Shown piece after piece: positions 17,751 to 26,566 of a stretch of DNA of 64,000 nt (within the stretch, counting starts at the first letter, position 1; each line of letters begins with the position of its first letter). The notes below the pieces were generated by a model, which worked only from the letters and a program-made list of their open reading frames with translations, was not told where the DNA came from and did no database searches. The DNA is from Ketobacter sp. MCCC 1A13808 (lineage in GTDB: Bacteria > Pseudomonadota > Gammaproteobacteria > Pseudomonadales > Ketobacteraceae): assembly GCF_009746715.1 (NCBI RefSeq), contig NZ_VRKW01000003.1, positions 496,001 to 560,000 on the forward strand, read 5' to 3'. Both the position numbers and the translations under genes were made by a program.

Positions 17751-18983
17751 TTACTTTTTATCCGGTGCGAGCGGAACGTCAATCGATCCGTCCAGATATT
17801 TGGTCGGGCCATCGGCATTGGGTTGCATGTCGAATTCAAAGATGTCGGTGGGCAGCCATAGTGTAGCGCAAGCGTTCGGAACGTCTACCACGCCACTGAT
17901 ATGACCCTGCACCGGAGCGGTTCCCAGTATTGCATAGGCTTGAGCGCCGGTGTAACCGAATTTCTTCAGATACTCAATGGCGTTTAAACAGGCCTGCCGA
18001 TAGGCGATGTGCACATCCAGGTAGTGCTGTTTGCCTTGCTCGTCTACCGAGATGCCCTCAAAGATAAGGTAGTCGTCGTATTTCGGTGTGATCGGGCTGG
18101 GTTTGAAGATGGGGTTTTTAATGGCGTATTTTGCCATGCCGTCTTTGATCAGGTTGACGCGCATGTGAATCCAGCCGGCCATTTCAATAGCGCCGCAGAA
18201 GGTGATTTCGCCGTCGCCCTGGCTGAAGTGCAAGTCACCCACGGATAGGCCACCGTCTTTTACATACACCGGGAAATACACTTTGGAACCGCGCGATAGG
18301 TCTTTGATGTCGCAGTTGCCGCCGTGTTCACGTGGTGGAACGGTGCGGGCGCCTTCGGCTGCGGCTGATTTTTTCTCTTCGCCTTTCAGCTTGCCCATGT
18401 GTGCGGTTTCTGCGTAGGGCAGGTTGGCTAAGCCCGGTACACGATCCGGTTCAGTGTCATAGAGTTCTTTCTCACGGGTGTTCCATTCCTTCAGCATTTC
18501 TTTGGAGGGCAGGCATCCGATCAGTCCGGGGTGAATCAAACCCGCAAATTCTACACCGGGAATGTGGCGTGAGCTGGTGAACATGCCGTTAAAATCCCAG
18601 ATGGACTTTTGCGCTTCCGGGAAATGCTCTGTTAGGAAGCCGCCGCCATTCTGTTTGGAGAAGAAGCCGTTGAAGCCCCATTGGCTTTCTTTGAATGCGC
18701 CAATGTCGAGAATATCAACTACCAGCAAGTCACCGGGCTCCGCGCCTTCGACACCAATCGGGCCGGAAAGAAAGTGCACCTGCGACAGATCGACATCACG
18801 CACATCGGATGCGTCATCGTCATTTTTTATCTGTCCCCCCGTCCAGTCATAACACTCCACAATAAAATCATCACCGGGTTTGACCATGGCAACCATGGGA
18901 ATATCCGGATGCCAGCGATTGTGAATATCGTCCTGGTCATAAGGAGATTTGTTGAGATCTATTTTAATAATCGTGTCAGCCAT
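17751..18983 (-). CDS. fmdA: Formamidase
   Basis: 410 aa, the normal length of FmdA/AmdA formamidases of the acetamidase/formamidase family, which hydrolyse formamide to formate and ammonia. Family features: IKIDLNKSPYDQDDIHNRWHPDIPMVAMVKPGDDF at the start, GPIGVEGAEPGDLLVVDI, REHGGNCDIKDLSRGSKVYFPVYV, and the metal-site region LHFSQGDGEITFCGAIEMAGW. It is cytoplasmic with no signal. It is in line with the urt transporter genes (51 bp after urtE), so uptake and hydrolysis are co-expressed. It belongs to a family unrelated to AmiE, which is encoded divergently. Confidence 0.95.
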   Translation of the reverse strand: MADTIIKIDLNKSPYDQDDIHNRWHPDIPMVAMVKPGDDFIVECYDWTGGQIKNDDDASDVRDVDLSQVHFLSGPIGVEGAEPGDLLVVDILDIGAFKESQWGFNGFFSKQNGGGFLTEHFPEAQKSIWDFNGMFTSSRHIPGVEFAGLIHPGLIGCLPSKEMLKEWNTREKELYDTEPDRVPGLANLPYAETAHMGKLKGEEKKSAAAEGARTVPPREHGGNCDIKDLSRGSKVYFPVYVKDGGLSVGDLHFSQGDGEITFCGAIEMAGWIHMRVNLIKDGMAKYAIKNPIFKPSPITPKYDDYLIFEGISVDEQGKQHYLDVHIAYRQACLNAIEYLKKFGYTGAQAYAILGTAPVQGHISGVVDVPNACATLWLPTDIFEFDMQPNADGPTKYLDGSIDVPLAPDKK

Positions 18984-19034
18984 TTTTAGATGCCTCCAGC
19001 TGGTTGGTTAAATGCGCTGTTTCGGTGTGTTGGG

Positions 19035-19721
19035 TTACACAGCCAGATAAGCAGCGATCTTTTCTTCGTTTACGTTTTCGCGGGTTTCTTCCGCGACTAT
19101 CTCGCCCTTTTCAATCACCAGAATGCGGTCTGCAATATCCAGTGCAAAACTGAGTACCTGTTCTGAAACCACAATAGATAAGCCTCTTTCATCGCGTATA
19201 CGGCGTAGGGTTCTGGCCATTTCTTTGATGATGGAAGGCTGAATACCTTCGGTGGGTTCATCCAGCAGCAGTAACTTGGGTTTGCTGGCCAAGGCGCGGG
19301 CGATGGCCAGTTGTTGCTGTTGCCCGCCGGACAGGTTGCCGCCACGGCGTGATTTCATTTCCAGTAACACCGGGAACATGTCGTACAGATCCTGTGGCAC
19401 ATTCTTTTGTTTGGTGGAGGTCAATCCGGTTTCAATGTTTTCTTTCACCGTCATGGTGGAAAAAATCATCCTGCCCTGGGGTACAAAACTCATACCGTTG
19501 GCGACCCGCTGATGACTTTTCATTGAGCCGACGTCGACGTTGCCCAGTTTGACGTTGCCGCTGGAGGGCAGAACACCGATCAGGGATTTCATCAGCGTGG
19601 TTTTGCCCATCCCGTTGCGGCCCATAATGGCGACGATTTCGTTGGGCTTGACTTCAAAATTCAGATTGTGGATGACTTCACTTTGCCCGTAGGCCACGCT
19701 GTAATCCGATACGTTTAACAT
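19035..19721 (-). CDS. urtE: Urea/short-chain amide ABC transporter ATPase UrtE
   Basis: 228 aa. Walker A GRNGMGKTT (near 34-42), Q-loop FVPQGRMIFSTMTVKENI, signature LSGGQQQQLAIARAL and Walker B LLLLDEPTEGIQPS are intact. The LivF-like length and the DEPTEGIQPSII segment are typical of UrtE. It works with UrtD on the UrtBC channel. Directly followed by fmdA, which supports an amide substrate. Confidence 0.92.
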   Translation of the reverse strand: MLNVSDYSVAYGQSEVIHNLNFEVKPNEIVAIMGRNGMGKTTLMKSLIGVLPSSGNVKLGNVDVGSMKSHQRVANGMSFVPQGRMIFSTMTVKENIETGLTSTKQKNVPQDLYDMFPVLLEMKSRRGGNLSGGQQQQLAIARALASKPKLLLLDEPTEGIQPSIIKEMARTLRRIRDERGLSIVVSEQVLSFALDIADRILVIEKGEIVAEETRENVNEEKIAAYLAV

Positions 19722-19755
19722 GGTGGTAACTCCTCAGACCCTAATGACTAACAGA

Positions 19756-20517
19756 TTAGTGCCCTAGATAGACTTCTTTGACCTTAGGATCGTTTTGCAC
19801 GCGATCCATAGTGCCTTCTGATAACACTTTGCCCTGATGCAATACGGTCACGCGGTTGGCAATGTCCGCTACAAACTGCATGTCGTGCTCAATGACAATT
19901 ACCGATCGGTTCTTGGTGATTTTGTTGAGCAGTTCTGCGGTTTGTTTGCGTTCCGCAACCGACATTCCGGCGACCGGTTCGTCCAGCATTAACAGTTCGG
20001 GGTCCTGAATCAGCAGCATGCCGATTTCCAGCCATTGCTTTTGGCCGTGGCTGAGCAGGGCGGCTTGCTTGTTCAGTTGATCCTTCAGAAAGATCATATC
20101 GGCGATTTCTTCCACCTTGTTGATCACTTCGGCCGTGCGTTTGAAAGTCAGTGCCCCCCAAACATTGCGTCCGCGCGGGAAAGAAATTTCCAGATTTTCA
20201 AACACGGTCAGATCGTCATAGATAGAAGGATTCTGAAACTTTCTGCCCACACCGGCATGAACGATCTGGTGTTCTTTCATTTTGGTGAGTTCTTTGTTGC
20301 GGAACTTGATAGACCCTTCGGTTGCTTTGGTGCGGCCACAGATCAGATCCAGCACCGTGGTTTTACCGGCCCCGTTGGGGCCGATAATGACGCGGATTTC
20401 ATTTTCATCGACATAAAAAGAGAGGTCGTTTACGGCTTTGAAGCCATCGAACGAGACCGTTAATCCTTCTACCGCGAGTACGAAATCGGTGTTAGTGGCT
20501 GTGTTGGGTGTAGTCAT
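19756..20517 (-). CDS. urtD: Urea/short-chain amide ABC transporter ATPase UrtD
   Basis: 253 aa, LivG-like. Walker A is GPNGAGKTT, the family-typical GVGRKFQNPSIYDDLTVFENL follows, the signature motif is modified to LLSHGQKQWLEIG (usual for UrtD), and Walker B is LLMLDEPVAGMSVAE with H-loop IVIEHDMQFV. Only two bases separate it from the stop of urtC. Energises uptake together with UrtE. Confidence 0.93.
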   Translation of the reverse strand: MTTPNTATNTDFVLAVEGLTVSFDGFKAVNDLSFYVDENEIRVIIGPNGAGKTTVLDLICGRTKATEGSIKFRNKELTKMKEHQIVHAGVGRKFQNPSIYDDLTVFENLEISFPRGRNVWGALTFKRTAEVINKVEEIADMIFLKDQLNKQAALLSHGQKQWLEIGMLLIQDPELLMLDEPVAGMSVAERKQTAELLNKITKNRSVIVIEHDMQFVADIANRVTVLHQGKVLSEGTMDRVQNDPKVKEVYLGH

Positions 20518-20519
20518 GT

Positions 20520-21719
20520 TCAGCTCCCGGATTCCAGAGTTTCCAGCGTTTCCAAAGGCTTTGGCGAAACCGGTGCTTTGGGGGCGGCTGGCGGGGTGGA
20601 TTGAGCAGGTGGTTGCGGTTTTGCAGACCGGAAGCTTGCTAAAAGCGCTTTTAAACGGGGTTCTATTTTGCTGCTGTAGACGCCGGCCAGACCATCGGGG
20701 AACGCCATTACCACACCGATAAACAGTGCACCCATGGCGAACAACCAGAGTTCAGGAAAGCTTTCCGAGAACGAGGTTTTTGCCCAGTTCACGATGAGCG
20801 TGCCGTACACCGCGCCCAGGATGGAAAGGCGTCCGCCAACAGCGCAGAAGATCACCATTTCGATGGAGGGAACAATGCCGACGAAGGTAGGCGACATAAA
20901 GCCCACTTGCAGCGTGAACATGGCACCGCCGATGGCAGAGAATGCAGCGGCAGCACAGAACACAAAGATTTTGAAGTTCGAGACGTCGTATCCGGAGAAA
21001 CGCACCCGGTCTTCTTTGTCCCGCATCGCAACCAGTAATCTTCCCAGCTTACTCTTGCGAATAAACTGCGCCAGGAAGAGACTGGCAAACAGGAATCCCA
21101 CACAGACGAAATACAGAATGTATTTGGCCTCGTCTGTACGGATATCCCAACCCTTGAGCGTGCGAAGATCGGTAATGCCGTTAACGCCGCCGGTGTAGCC
21201 TTGCTGACCGATGATCAAAATGGTCAGGATCGCGGCAACGGCCTGAGTAATAATAGCGAAGTAAACACCGCCTACCCGGCGCTTGAACATGGCGACACTG
21301 ATGATGAATGCGAATATCACCGGTACCATAATCACGGCAATCAGGGTGAAACTAAAATTGTGGAACGGTTCCCAAAACCACGGTAATGCCGTGAGTTGGT
21401 TCCAGTCCATAAAATCGGGAATCCCCGGTGTGGATTGTATGGCGGTATTTTCCGGTGAAGACGCTTCCAGTTTCAGAAACATGGCCATGCAATATCCGCC
21501 CAGACCAAAGAACACACCCTGGCCAAGACTAAGAATGCCGCCATAGCCCCAGCACAATACCAGGCCCAGCGCGACGAACGCGTAAGTCAGATATTTGCCG
21601 ACCAGGTTAAGGCGAAAAATGTCCATCGACATGGGTAGGATGATGACCAGTAACAGCGCCAGCAGTGCCATGTTTAAGGCATCGGATTTTGGTAAATACG
21701 AACGAAATCCCTGAGACAT
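20520..21719 (-). CDS. urtC: Urea/short-chain amide ABC transporter permease UrtC
   Basis: 399 aa. LivM-type permease with about ten hydrophobic segments (for example ALLALLLVIILPMSMDIF, YAFVALGLVLCWGYGGILSLGQGVFFGLGGY, and FCAAAAFSAIGGAMFTLQVGFM). The EAA-like cytoplasmic region is RDKEDRVRFSGYDV. It has an unusual proline-rich C-terminal tail of about 35 residues (QPPAQSTPPAAPKAPVSPKP) beyond the permease fold. It forms the channel with UrtB. Confidence 0.92.
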   Translation of the reverse strand: MSQGFRSYLPKSDALNMALLALLLVIILPMSMDIFRLNLVGKYLTYAFVALGLVLCWGYGGILSLGQGVFFGLGGYCMAMFLKLEASSPENTAIQSTPGIPDFMDWNQLTALPWFWEPFHNFSFTLIAVIMVPVIFAFIISVAMFKRRVGGVYFAIITQAVAAILTILIIGQQGYTGGVNGITDLRTLKGWDIRTDEAKYILYFVCVGFLFASLFLAQFIRKSKLGRLLVAMRDKEDRVRFSGYDVSNFKIFVFCAAAAFSAIGGAMFTLQVGFMSPTFVGIVPSIEMVIFCAVGGRLSILGAVYGTLIVNWAKTSFSESFPELWLFAMGALFIGVVMAFPDGLAGVYSSKIEPRLKALLASFRSAKPQPPAQSTPPAAPKAPVSPKPLETLETLESGS

Positions 21720-21729
21720 ACGGTACCCC

Positions 21730-22659
21730 TTACTTAACCCGGATTTTCAAAGCGAATAGTCCTTGCGGGCGAATCATCAGAATGCCGACAACAAACAACA
21801 AGGTAAGCACTTTGGCCATGGAGCCGCTTAAGAAGAATTCCATGGTGGACTGTGCCTGAGATATGGTGAATGCCGAGGCAATGGTGCCCAGCAGACTTTG
21901 TGCACCACCGAATACCACCACCAGGAACGTATCTACGATGTAGAGCTGTCCGGAAGTGGGGCCGGTCGAACCGATCATGGTGAAAGCGCTGCCCGCAACC
22001 CCGGCAATACCGCAGCCTAAAGCGAAGGTGATGCGATCCACTTTTTCAGTATTGATGCCCACTGCTCCGGCCATTTCACGATTTTGAACCACGGCGCGAA
22101 CCTGGCAACCCCAGCGGGATTTGAACATCATTAAATACACACCCACGGAAATCATGATGGTGATGGCCATTACGAAAATACCGTTGATGGGAATTTCGAT
22201 GGTGTCGGTTAGGGGATAAGAACCCATTACCCAGTCAGGCAGGGTGACTCCCACTTCGCGCGCCCCGAAAACAGTGCGGTAGAGTTGTTGCAGAATCAGA
22301 CTTAAACCCCAGGTGGCCAGTAATGTGTCCAGCGGGCGTTTGTATAAATGTCGTATCATCGCCCATTCCACTAACGCTCCGAGGGCAAACGTCACCAGGA
22401 ACGCTAATATCATGGCGAGAAAAAAATACATCGAGAACAAACTTGGAATGTATTCAGAAAATAGGGTGGACGTCAGATAGGTTGTGTAGGCGCCGAGAAT
22501 CATGAATTCTCCGTGCGCCATATTGATCACCTCCATCTGTCCGAAAATAATGGCCAGACCCAGCGCCATTAAAACAAAAACAGAAAACAACGTTAAACCA
22601 GCGAAACCCTGCATGGCAAAGATCGATGTCAATTCCGCTGCGGTATAGTCGGCAAACAT
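21730..22659 (-). CDS. urtB: Urea/short-chain amide ABC transporter permease UrtB
   Basis: 309 aa, LivH-type permease with eight or so membrane segments (LTLFSVFVLMALGLAIIFGQMEVINMAHGEFMILGAY is diagnostic). The cytoplasmic loop RAVVQNREMAGAVGINTEKVDRITFALGCGIAG is the ATPase-contact region. It follows urtA after a 77-bp gap that holds a perfect hairpin. It completes the binding-protein/permease/ATPase set. Confidence 0.93.
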   Translation of the reverse strand: MFADYTAAELTSIFAMQGFAGLTLFSVFVLMALGLAIIFGQMEVINMAHGEFMILGAYTTYLTSTLFSEYIPSLFSMYFFLAMILAFLVTFALGALVEWAMIRHLYKRPLDTLLATWGLSLILQQLYRTVFGAREVGVTLPDWVMGSYPLTDTIEIPINGIFVMAITIMISVGVYLMMFKSRWGCQVRAVVQNREMAGAVGINTEKVDRITFALGCGIAGVAGSAFTMIGSTGPTSGQLYIVDTFLVVVFGGAQSLLGTIASAFTISQAQSTMEFFLSGSMAKVLTLLFVVGILMIRPQGLFALKIRVK

Positions 22660-22704
22660 ATTGGCCTCCGGGAACTACGTATTTAAATCGGGTGGAGAGA
22701 AACG

Positions 22705-22726
22705 GGTGGTGCGTTGCCGCACCACC
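22705..22726 (-). promoter_or_regulatory. Stem-loop between urtA and urtB
   Basis: GGTGGTGCG and CGCACCACC pair perfectly over 9 bp around TTGC. No T-run follows. Such hairpins between a binding-protein gene and its permease gene commonly protect the upstream mRNA and lower distal expression, so the binding protein is made in excess. That role here is inferred from position. Confidence 0.6.
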
Positions 22727-22736
22727 GCTGATTGCC

Positions 22737-23975
22737 TTATTGGTAACCTTTAGGGAATGGATCGGGTTCGATCAGTTCCTTACTTTCATAAACCACTTTG
22801 TATTGGCCGTCTGGCTCGGCAACACCGATGCGGGTTTTGGACCAGAGGTGATGGTTTTTGTGAACGCGGACATAACCTTCGGGAGCGGTGGTCAATTCGA
22901 TGCCCGGTGAGGCTTCGCGTACTTTATCTATATCGAAGGAACCGGCCTTTTCAACAGCGGCTTTCCATAACCAGGGGCCAAGATAGGCAGCCTGGGTTAC
23001 GTCACCAATAACGATGTCTTTACCGTATTTGGCTTTGAAGGCTTCAACGAATGCTTTGTTGTTGTCGTTAGGCAAGCTTTGGAAATACTTCATGGAAGCA
23101 TAAATACCTTCGATGTTTTCACCGCCGATGCCCAGGATTTCATCTTCCGTTACCGAGATGGTCAGGAACAGTGGTTTCTCCTTGGACATATCAATACCGG
23201 CCGCTTTAAGCTGCTTGTAAAATGCGACGTTGGAACCGCCCACAACCGAGATGAAGACCACATCCGGTTTTTTCAGCTTGATTTTGTTGATCACGGAGTT
23301 GAACTGCGTGTGGCCCAGGGGATAGTACTCTTCACCCACGACTTTCAGGCCCAGTTTGTCGATGTGTTTGCGCGCGATTTTGTTGGAGGTGCGTGGCCAG
23401 ATGTAATCTGAACCCAGTAAGAAGAATTTTTTCGCCCCTTTGGTTTTGGATGCCCAGTCAATGCCTTCCAGGATTTGTTGCGTTGCTTCCTGTCCGGTAT
23501 AAATAACATTGGGTGACTCTTCCAGCCCTTCATAAAAAGTCGGGTAGTAAAGCATTCCGTTATATTGTTCAAACACCGGCAAAACCGCTTTGCGTGAAGC
23601 GGAGGTCCAGCATCCGAATACGGCGGCGACCTTGTCACTTACCAATAACTTTTTGGATTTCTCCGCAAATGTCGGCCAGTCACTGGCGCCGTCTTCCTGG
23701 ATGTATTCGATTTTACGCCCCAATACGCCCCCCATTTCGTTGATCTGATCTATGGCGAGCTTTTCTGCCTGAACGGACCCGGTTTCACTGATCGCCATGG
23801 TGCCGGTAACGGAATGCAGGATGCCGACCTTGACGGTTTTGTCTGTCACCGCAAGACCGGTAGAGTTGGCTTCATCAGCCTGTAGCGCAGGGGAGAGCAG
23901 AATGGAAGTTGACAGCGCTAGGGCTGTCGCAATTTTCGAGCTAAGCAGTTTTTTGTTGAGTAAGTTGGACAGCAT
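22737..23975 (-). CDS. urtA: Urea/short-chain amide-binding protein UrtA
   Basis: 412 aa with a signal peptide (IATALALSTSILLSPALQADE). The mature part is a type I periplasmic binding protein of the UrtA/FmdD/AmiC class: VKVGILHSVTGTMAISETGSVQAEKLAIDQINEMGGVLGRKIE, GCWTSASRKAVLPVFEQYNGMLYYPTFYEG, and the conserved GPWLWKAAVEKAGSFD. GTC/AGAGG (TTAAAAGAGGTCGAACC before ATG) is the ribosome-binding region. It captures urea or short amides in the periplasm for UrtBCDE. The first gene of the minus-strand operon, divergent from amiE. Confidence 0.93.
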   Translation of the reverse strand: MLSNLLNKKLLSSKIATALALSTSILLSPALQADEANSTGLAVTDKTVKVGILHSVTGTMAISETGSVQAEKLAIDQINEMGGVLGRKIEYIQEDGASDWPTFAEKSKKLLVSDKVAAVFGCWTSASRKAVLPVFEQYNGMLYYPTFYEGLEESPNVIYTGQEATQQILEGIDWASKTKGAKKFFLLGSDYIWPRTSNKIARKHIDKLGLKVVGEEYYPLGHTQFNSVINKIKLKKPDVVFISVVGGSNVAFYKQLKAAGIDMSKEKPLFLTISVTEDEILGIGGENIEGIYASMKYFQSLPNDNNKAFVEAFKAKYGKDIVIGDVTQAAYLGPWLWKAAVEKAGSFDIDKVREASPGIELTTAPEGYVRVHKNHHLWSKTRIGVAEPDGQYKVVYESKELIEPDPFPKGYQ

Positions 23976-24100
23976 GGTTCGACCTCTTTTAATAACGACC
24001 CAAATCTGACACTCGAATGCAAAGACAAACGCATCGTGTCATGGCAGTCAGTATTACGCGGGCAGCTTAAGGGGCCAATCGGGCGAATGACTCAGGGTAC

Positions 24101-24116
24101 TACGTCATTTGACGCA
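24101..24116. promoter_or_regulatory. Dyad in the urtA/amiE divergent promoter region
   Basis: TACGTCA-TT-TGACGCA, seven-base arms with one mismatch. It lies in the 206-bp region between urtA (start 23975) and amiE (start 24182). A shared operator for both directions is plausible, for instance for the response regulator encoded at 29974. I could not define -35/-10 or -24/-12 boxes with confidence. Confidence 0.35.
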
Positions 24117-24181
24117 TACTGTATTAAATTCGGCTGGGCTAGTGTCTGCAGTCTGATGCATTAACCGATGGAGCAAAGACC

Positions 24182-25228
24182 ATGAGACACGGCGATATTT
24201 CCAGTAGCGCGGATACCGTAGGTGTAGCCGTAGTGAACTATAAGATGCCGCGTTTGCACACCAAGGCTGAGGTGTTGGATAACGCCCGCCAGATCGCGGA
24301 TATGATCGTCGGCATCAAGCAGGGGTTGCCGGGACTGGATCTGATTGTTTTCCCGGAATACAGCACCATGGGCATTATGTACGATACCGACGAGATGATG
24401 GCGACGGCCGCTACCGTGCCCGGCGAAGAGACAGAAATATTTTCTGCTGCCTGTCGTAAGGCCAATACCTGGGGTGTATTTTCACTCACCGGTGAGCAAC
24501 ATGAAGAGCACCCCCATAAGTCCCCCTATAACACGTTGGTGTTGATCAATAATCAGGGGGAGATCGTGCAGAAATACAGAAAATGTATACCCTGGTGTCC
24601 TATTGAGGGCTGGTATCCCGGTGACAGAACCTATGTTACCGAAGGTCCGAAAGGCATGAAGATCAGCCTGATTATTTGTGATGACGGCAACTATCCGGAG
24701 ATCTGGCGCGACTGCGCGATGCGCGGTGCGGAGTTGATTGTACGGTGTCAGGGTTATATGTATCCGGCCAAGGAGCAGCAGGTGATGATGGCCAAGACCA
24801 TGGCCTGGGCGAATAACTGTTATGTGGCCGTGGCGAATGCATCGGGCTTTGACGGTGTGTATTCGTATTTCGGGCATTCGGCTATCGTCGGCTTTGATGG
24901 GCGCACATTGGGCGAATGCGGTGAGGAAGATATGGGCATTCAGTATGCCCAGCTTTCGGTGTCTCAAATTCGGGATGCCCGCGCCAACGACCAGTCGCAA
25001 AATCATCTGTTTAAATTATTGCACCGGGGTTATACCGGCGTACACAACTCCGGAGACGGTGATAAAGGCGTGGCGGATTGCCCGTTCGAATTTTATCGCA
25101 CCTGGGTTATGGATGCCGAGAAGGCTCAACAGGATGTGGAAGCCATGACACGGGATACGGTGGGGGTTGCCGGATGTCCGGTGGGTAATTTACCGGTGCC
25201 GGAAGTGGAAAAGGCCGCCGGTGAATAA
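24182..25228 (+). CDS. amiE: Aliphatic amidase
   Basis: 348 aa, nearly colinear with Pseudomonas AmiE from MRHGDISSS onward. It is a nitrilase-superfamily enzyme that hydrolyses acetamide, propionamide and other short amides to the acid and ammonia. The catalytic triad is intact: Glu-59 (VFPEYS), Lys-134 (KYRKCIPW) and Cys-166 ([14 protein letters not shown]). Cytoplasmic, hexameric in relatives. Twelve bases separate it from amiB. The start is ATG 24182 after GGAGCAAAG. Together with FmdA this gives two unrelated amidases served by one transporter. Confidence 0.97.
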   Translation: MRHGDISSSADTVGVAVVNYKMPRLHTKAEVLDNARQIADMIVGIKQGLPGLDLIVFPEYSTMGIMYDTDEMMATAATVPGEETEIFSAACRKANTWGVFSLTGEQHEEHPHKSPYNTLVLINNQGEIVQKYRKCIPWCPIEGWYPGDRTYVTEGPKGMKISLIICDDGNYPEIWRDCAMRGAELIVRCQGYMYPAKEQQVMMAKTMAWANNCYVAVANASGFDGVYSYFGHSAIVGFDGRTLGECGEEDMGIQYAQLSVSQIRDARANDQSQNHLFKLLHRGYTGVHNSGDGDKGVADCPFEFYRTWVMDAEKAQQDVEAMTRDTVGVAGCPVGNLPVPEVEKAAGE

Positions 25229-25240
25229 TAGGCGCTGCGT

Positions 25241-26377
25241 ATGCCGTATATAAACGATGTGTTGGCCGACAATAGCCAGTCTAACCAGCTTGCCAGGGAA
25301 GTGGCATCCTTGTCCGGGCTGCGCTCCCGTTTTGCTTTTGATCCGGAGCAAATCCGCATCGAACTGGAAAAACACATTGTTGGCCAGCAGGCGGTTATTG
25401 ATGCATTGTGCCAGCAGTTGAAAGTGATCAAGGCTGGCTTGCATGACAGCCAGCGCCCGTTGTGTGTTTTGTTGTTCATTGGTGACACCGGGGTGGGGAA
25501 AACGGAGCTGGTGCGTACACTGGCGCGCTGTATACACGGCGATAATAATCCGGGATTCTGTCGCATCGATATGAACACGCTGTCGCAAAGTCATTACAGC
25601 GCAGCCATCACCGGAGCACCGCCCGGCTATGTGGGCAGTAAGGAAAACCTGACTTTATTGAACGAGGACGCCATCACCGGCAGCAGCAGCCGGCCCGGTG
25701 TTGTGCTGTTTGATGAAATTGAAAAAGCGGACACCGCGGTGGTGCGCAGTCTAATGAATGTGTTTGATAGCGGAAAACTGCGCCTGGCATCCGGAACTCG
25801 CGAGCTGTCTTTTTGCAATAGCCTGGTTTTTATGACCAGTAATATTGGCTCGAAGCAGTGGGCGCAAACGGCGCGGCATTCCGGGAGCCGTGGTATACGG
25901 CAATGGCAGCAGTGGTTGCCCAGTCTGCAAAGCCGGTTGACTGGACGCCAGCGTAGCCGTGCCACCGTGATTGAAGAGGCGATGCATTCCCATTTTGATC
26001 CCGAATTTATTAATCGCATTGACCGCATTGAATTGTTCGAACCGCTTACCAGCGCTCACCTCACCGCGATTGTGGAGTTGGAACTGCGACAACTGAACCA
26101 GCGCTTGCGACGCCAAGGCGTGCAGGTTGAGCTGCACCCGTCAGCGCTGGATTATTTACGTGACCAGGGCTTTGATCCCTTGTTCGGGGCACGTTCAATT
26201 AAACGAAAAGTGCGGGATTTATTGATGGTGCCCTTAGCCGAAGCCTTGTTGTCAGCGGACCGGTTGCAGGCCGATAAAGGGAGTGAGGCTGGCGCGAGCA
26301 GAGTGGCGGGAATCACCCTGCACGGTCGTAATGTCGACGGTAAAATCGAATTTGATCTGAAGCCAGCCAAGGAGTAG
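25241..26377 (+). CDS. amiB: AmiB-like AAA+ chaperone ATPase
   Basis: 378 aa. A ClpB/ClpX-like AAA+ module: Walker A GDTGVGKTELVR, the pore-loop region APPGYVGSKENLTLLNE, Walker B GVVLFDEIEKADTAVV, sensor 1 VFMTSNIGS, arginine-finger region EFINRIDRIELFEPL, and sensor 2 GARSIKRKVRDLL. There is no N-terminal ClpX zinc domain. In Pseudomonas, amiB follows amiE in amiEBCRS. Here the same order amiE-amiB is kept, but amiC, amiR and amiS are missing downstream. Likely assists amidase or transporter assembly; the role is not proven in the family. Confidence 0.85.
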   Translation: MPYINDVLADNSQSNQLAREVASLSGLRSRFAFDPEQIRIELEKHIVGQQAVIDALCQQLKVIKAGLHDSQRPLCVLLFIGDTGVGKTELVRTLARCIHGDNNPGFCRIDMNTLSQSHYSAAITGAPPGYVGSKENLTLLNEDAITGSSSRPGVVLFDEIEKADTAVVRSLMNVFDSGKLRLASGTRELSFCNSLVFMTSNIGSKQWAQTARHSGSRGIRQWQQWLPSLQSRLTGRQRSRATVIEEAMHSHFDPEFINRIDRIELFEPLTSAHLTAIVELELRQLNQRLRRQGVQVELHPSALDYLRDQGFDPLFGARSIKRKVRDLLMVPLAEALLSADRLQADKGSEAGASRVAGITLHGRNVDGKIEFDLKPAKE

Positions 26378-26566
26378 ATAACAAGCCGCGTCCTTAATCG
26401 CTTTTGTTTGGTACGCAAATTGCTCTTCCAAGGTTTAACCTTTTTTAGCTGAGGGATTCTCTGAAAGCCGATTTTGCCCCCACAGTGTATTAAGAAGTGA
26501 ACCTGAAGAGTGGAGCCTGGTAGTCAGCAAGGAGGCAGGTTGCTTTAGGCTTCGAGAAGCGGTGAT

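Noticed and set aside
24101-24116. RegA-like box
   Set aside because: The dyad has TGACG halves rather than GCG...GTCGC and lacks the TTCT extension shared by the two boxes of the copper locus.
23976-24181. Sigma-54 promoter for urtA or amiE
   Set aside because: Candidate GG...GC pairs have wrong spacing or poor flanks; nothing as good as the site at 52862-52878.
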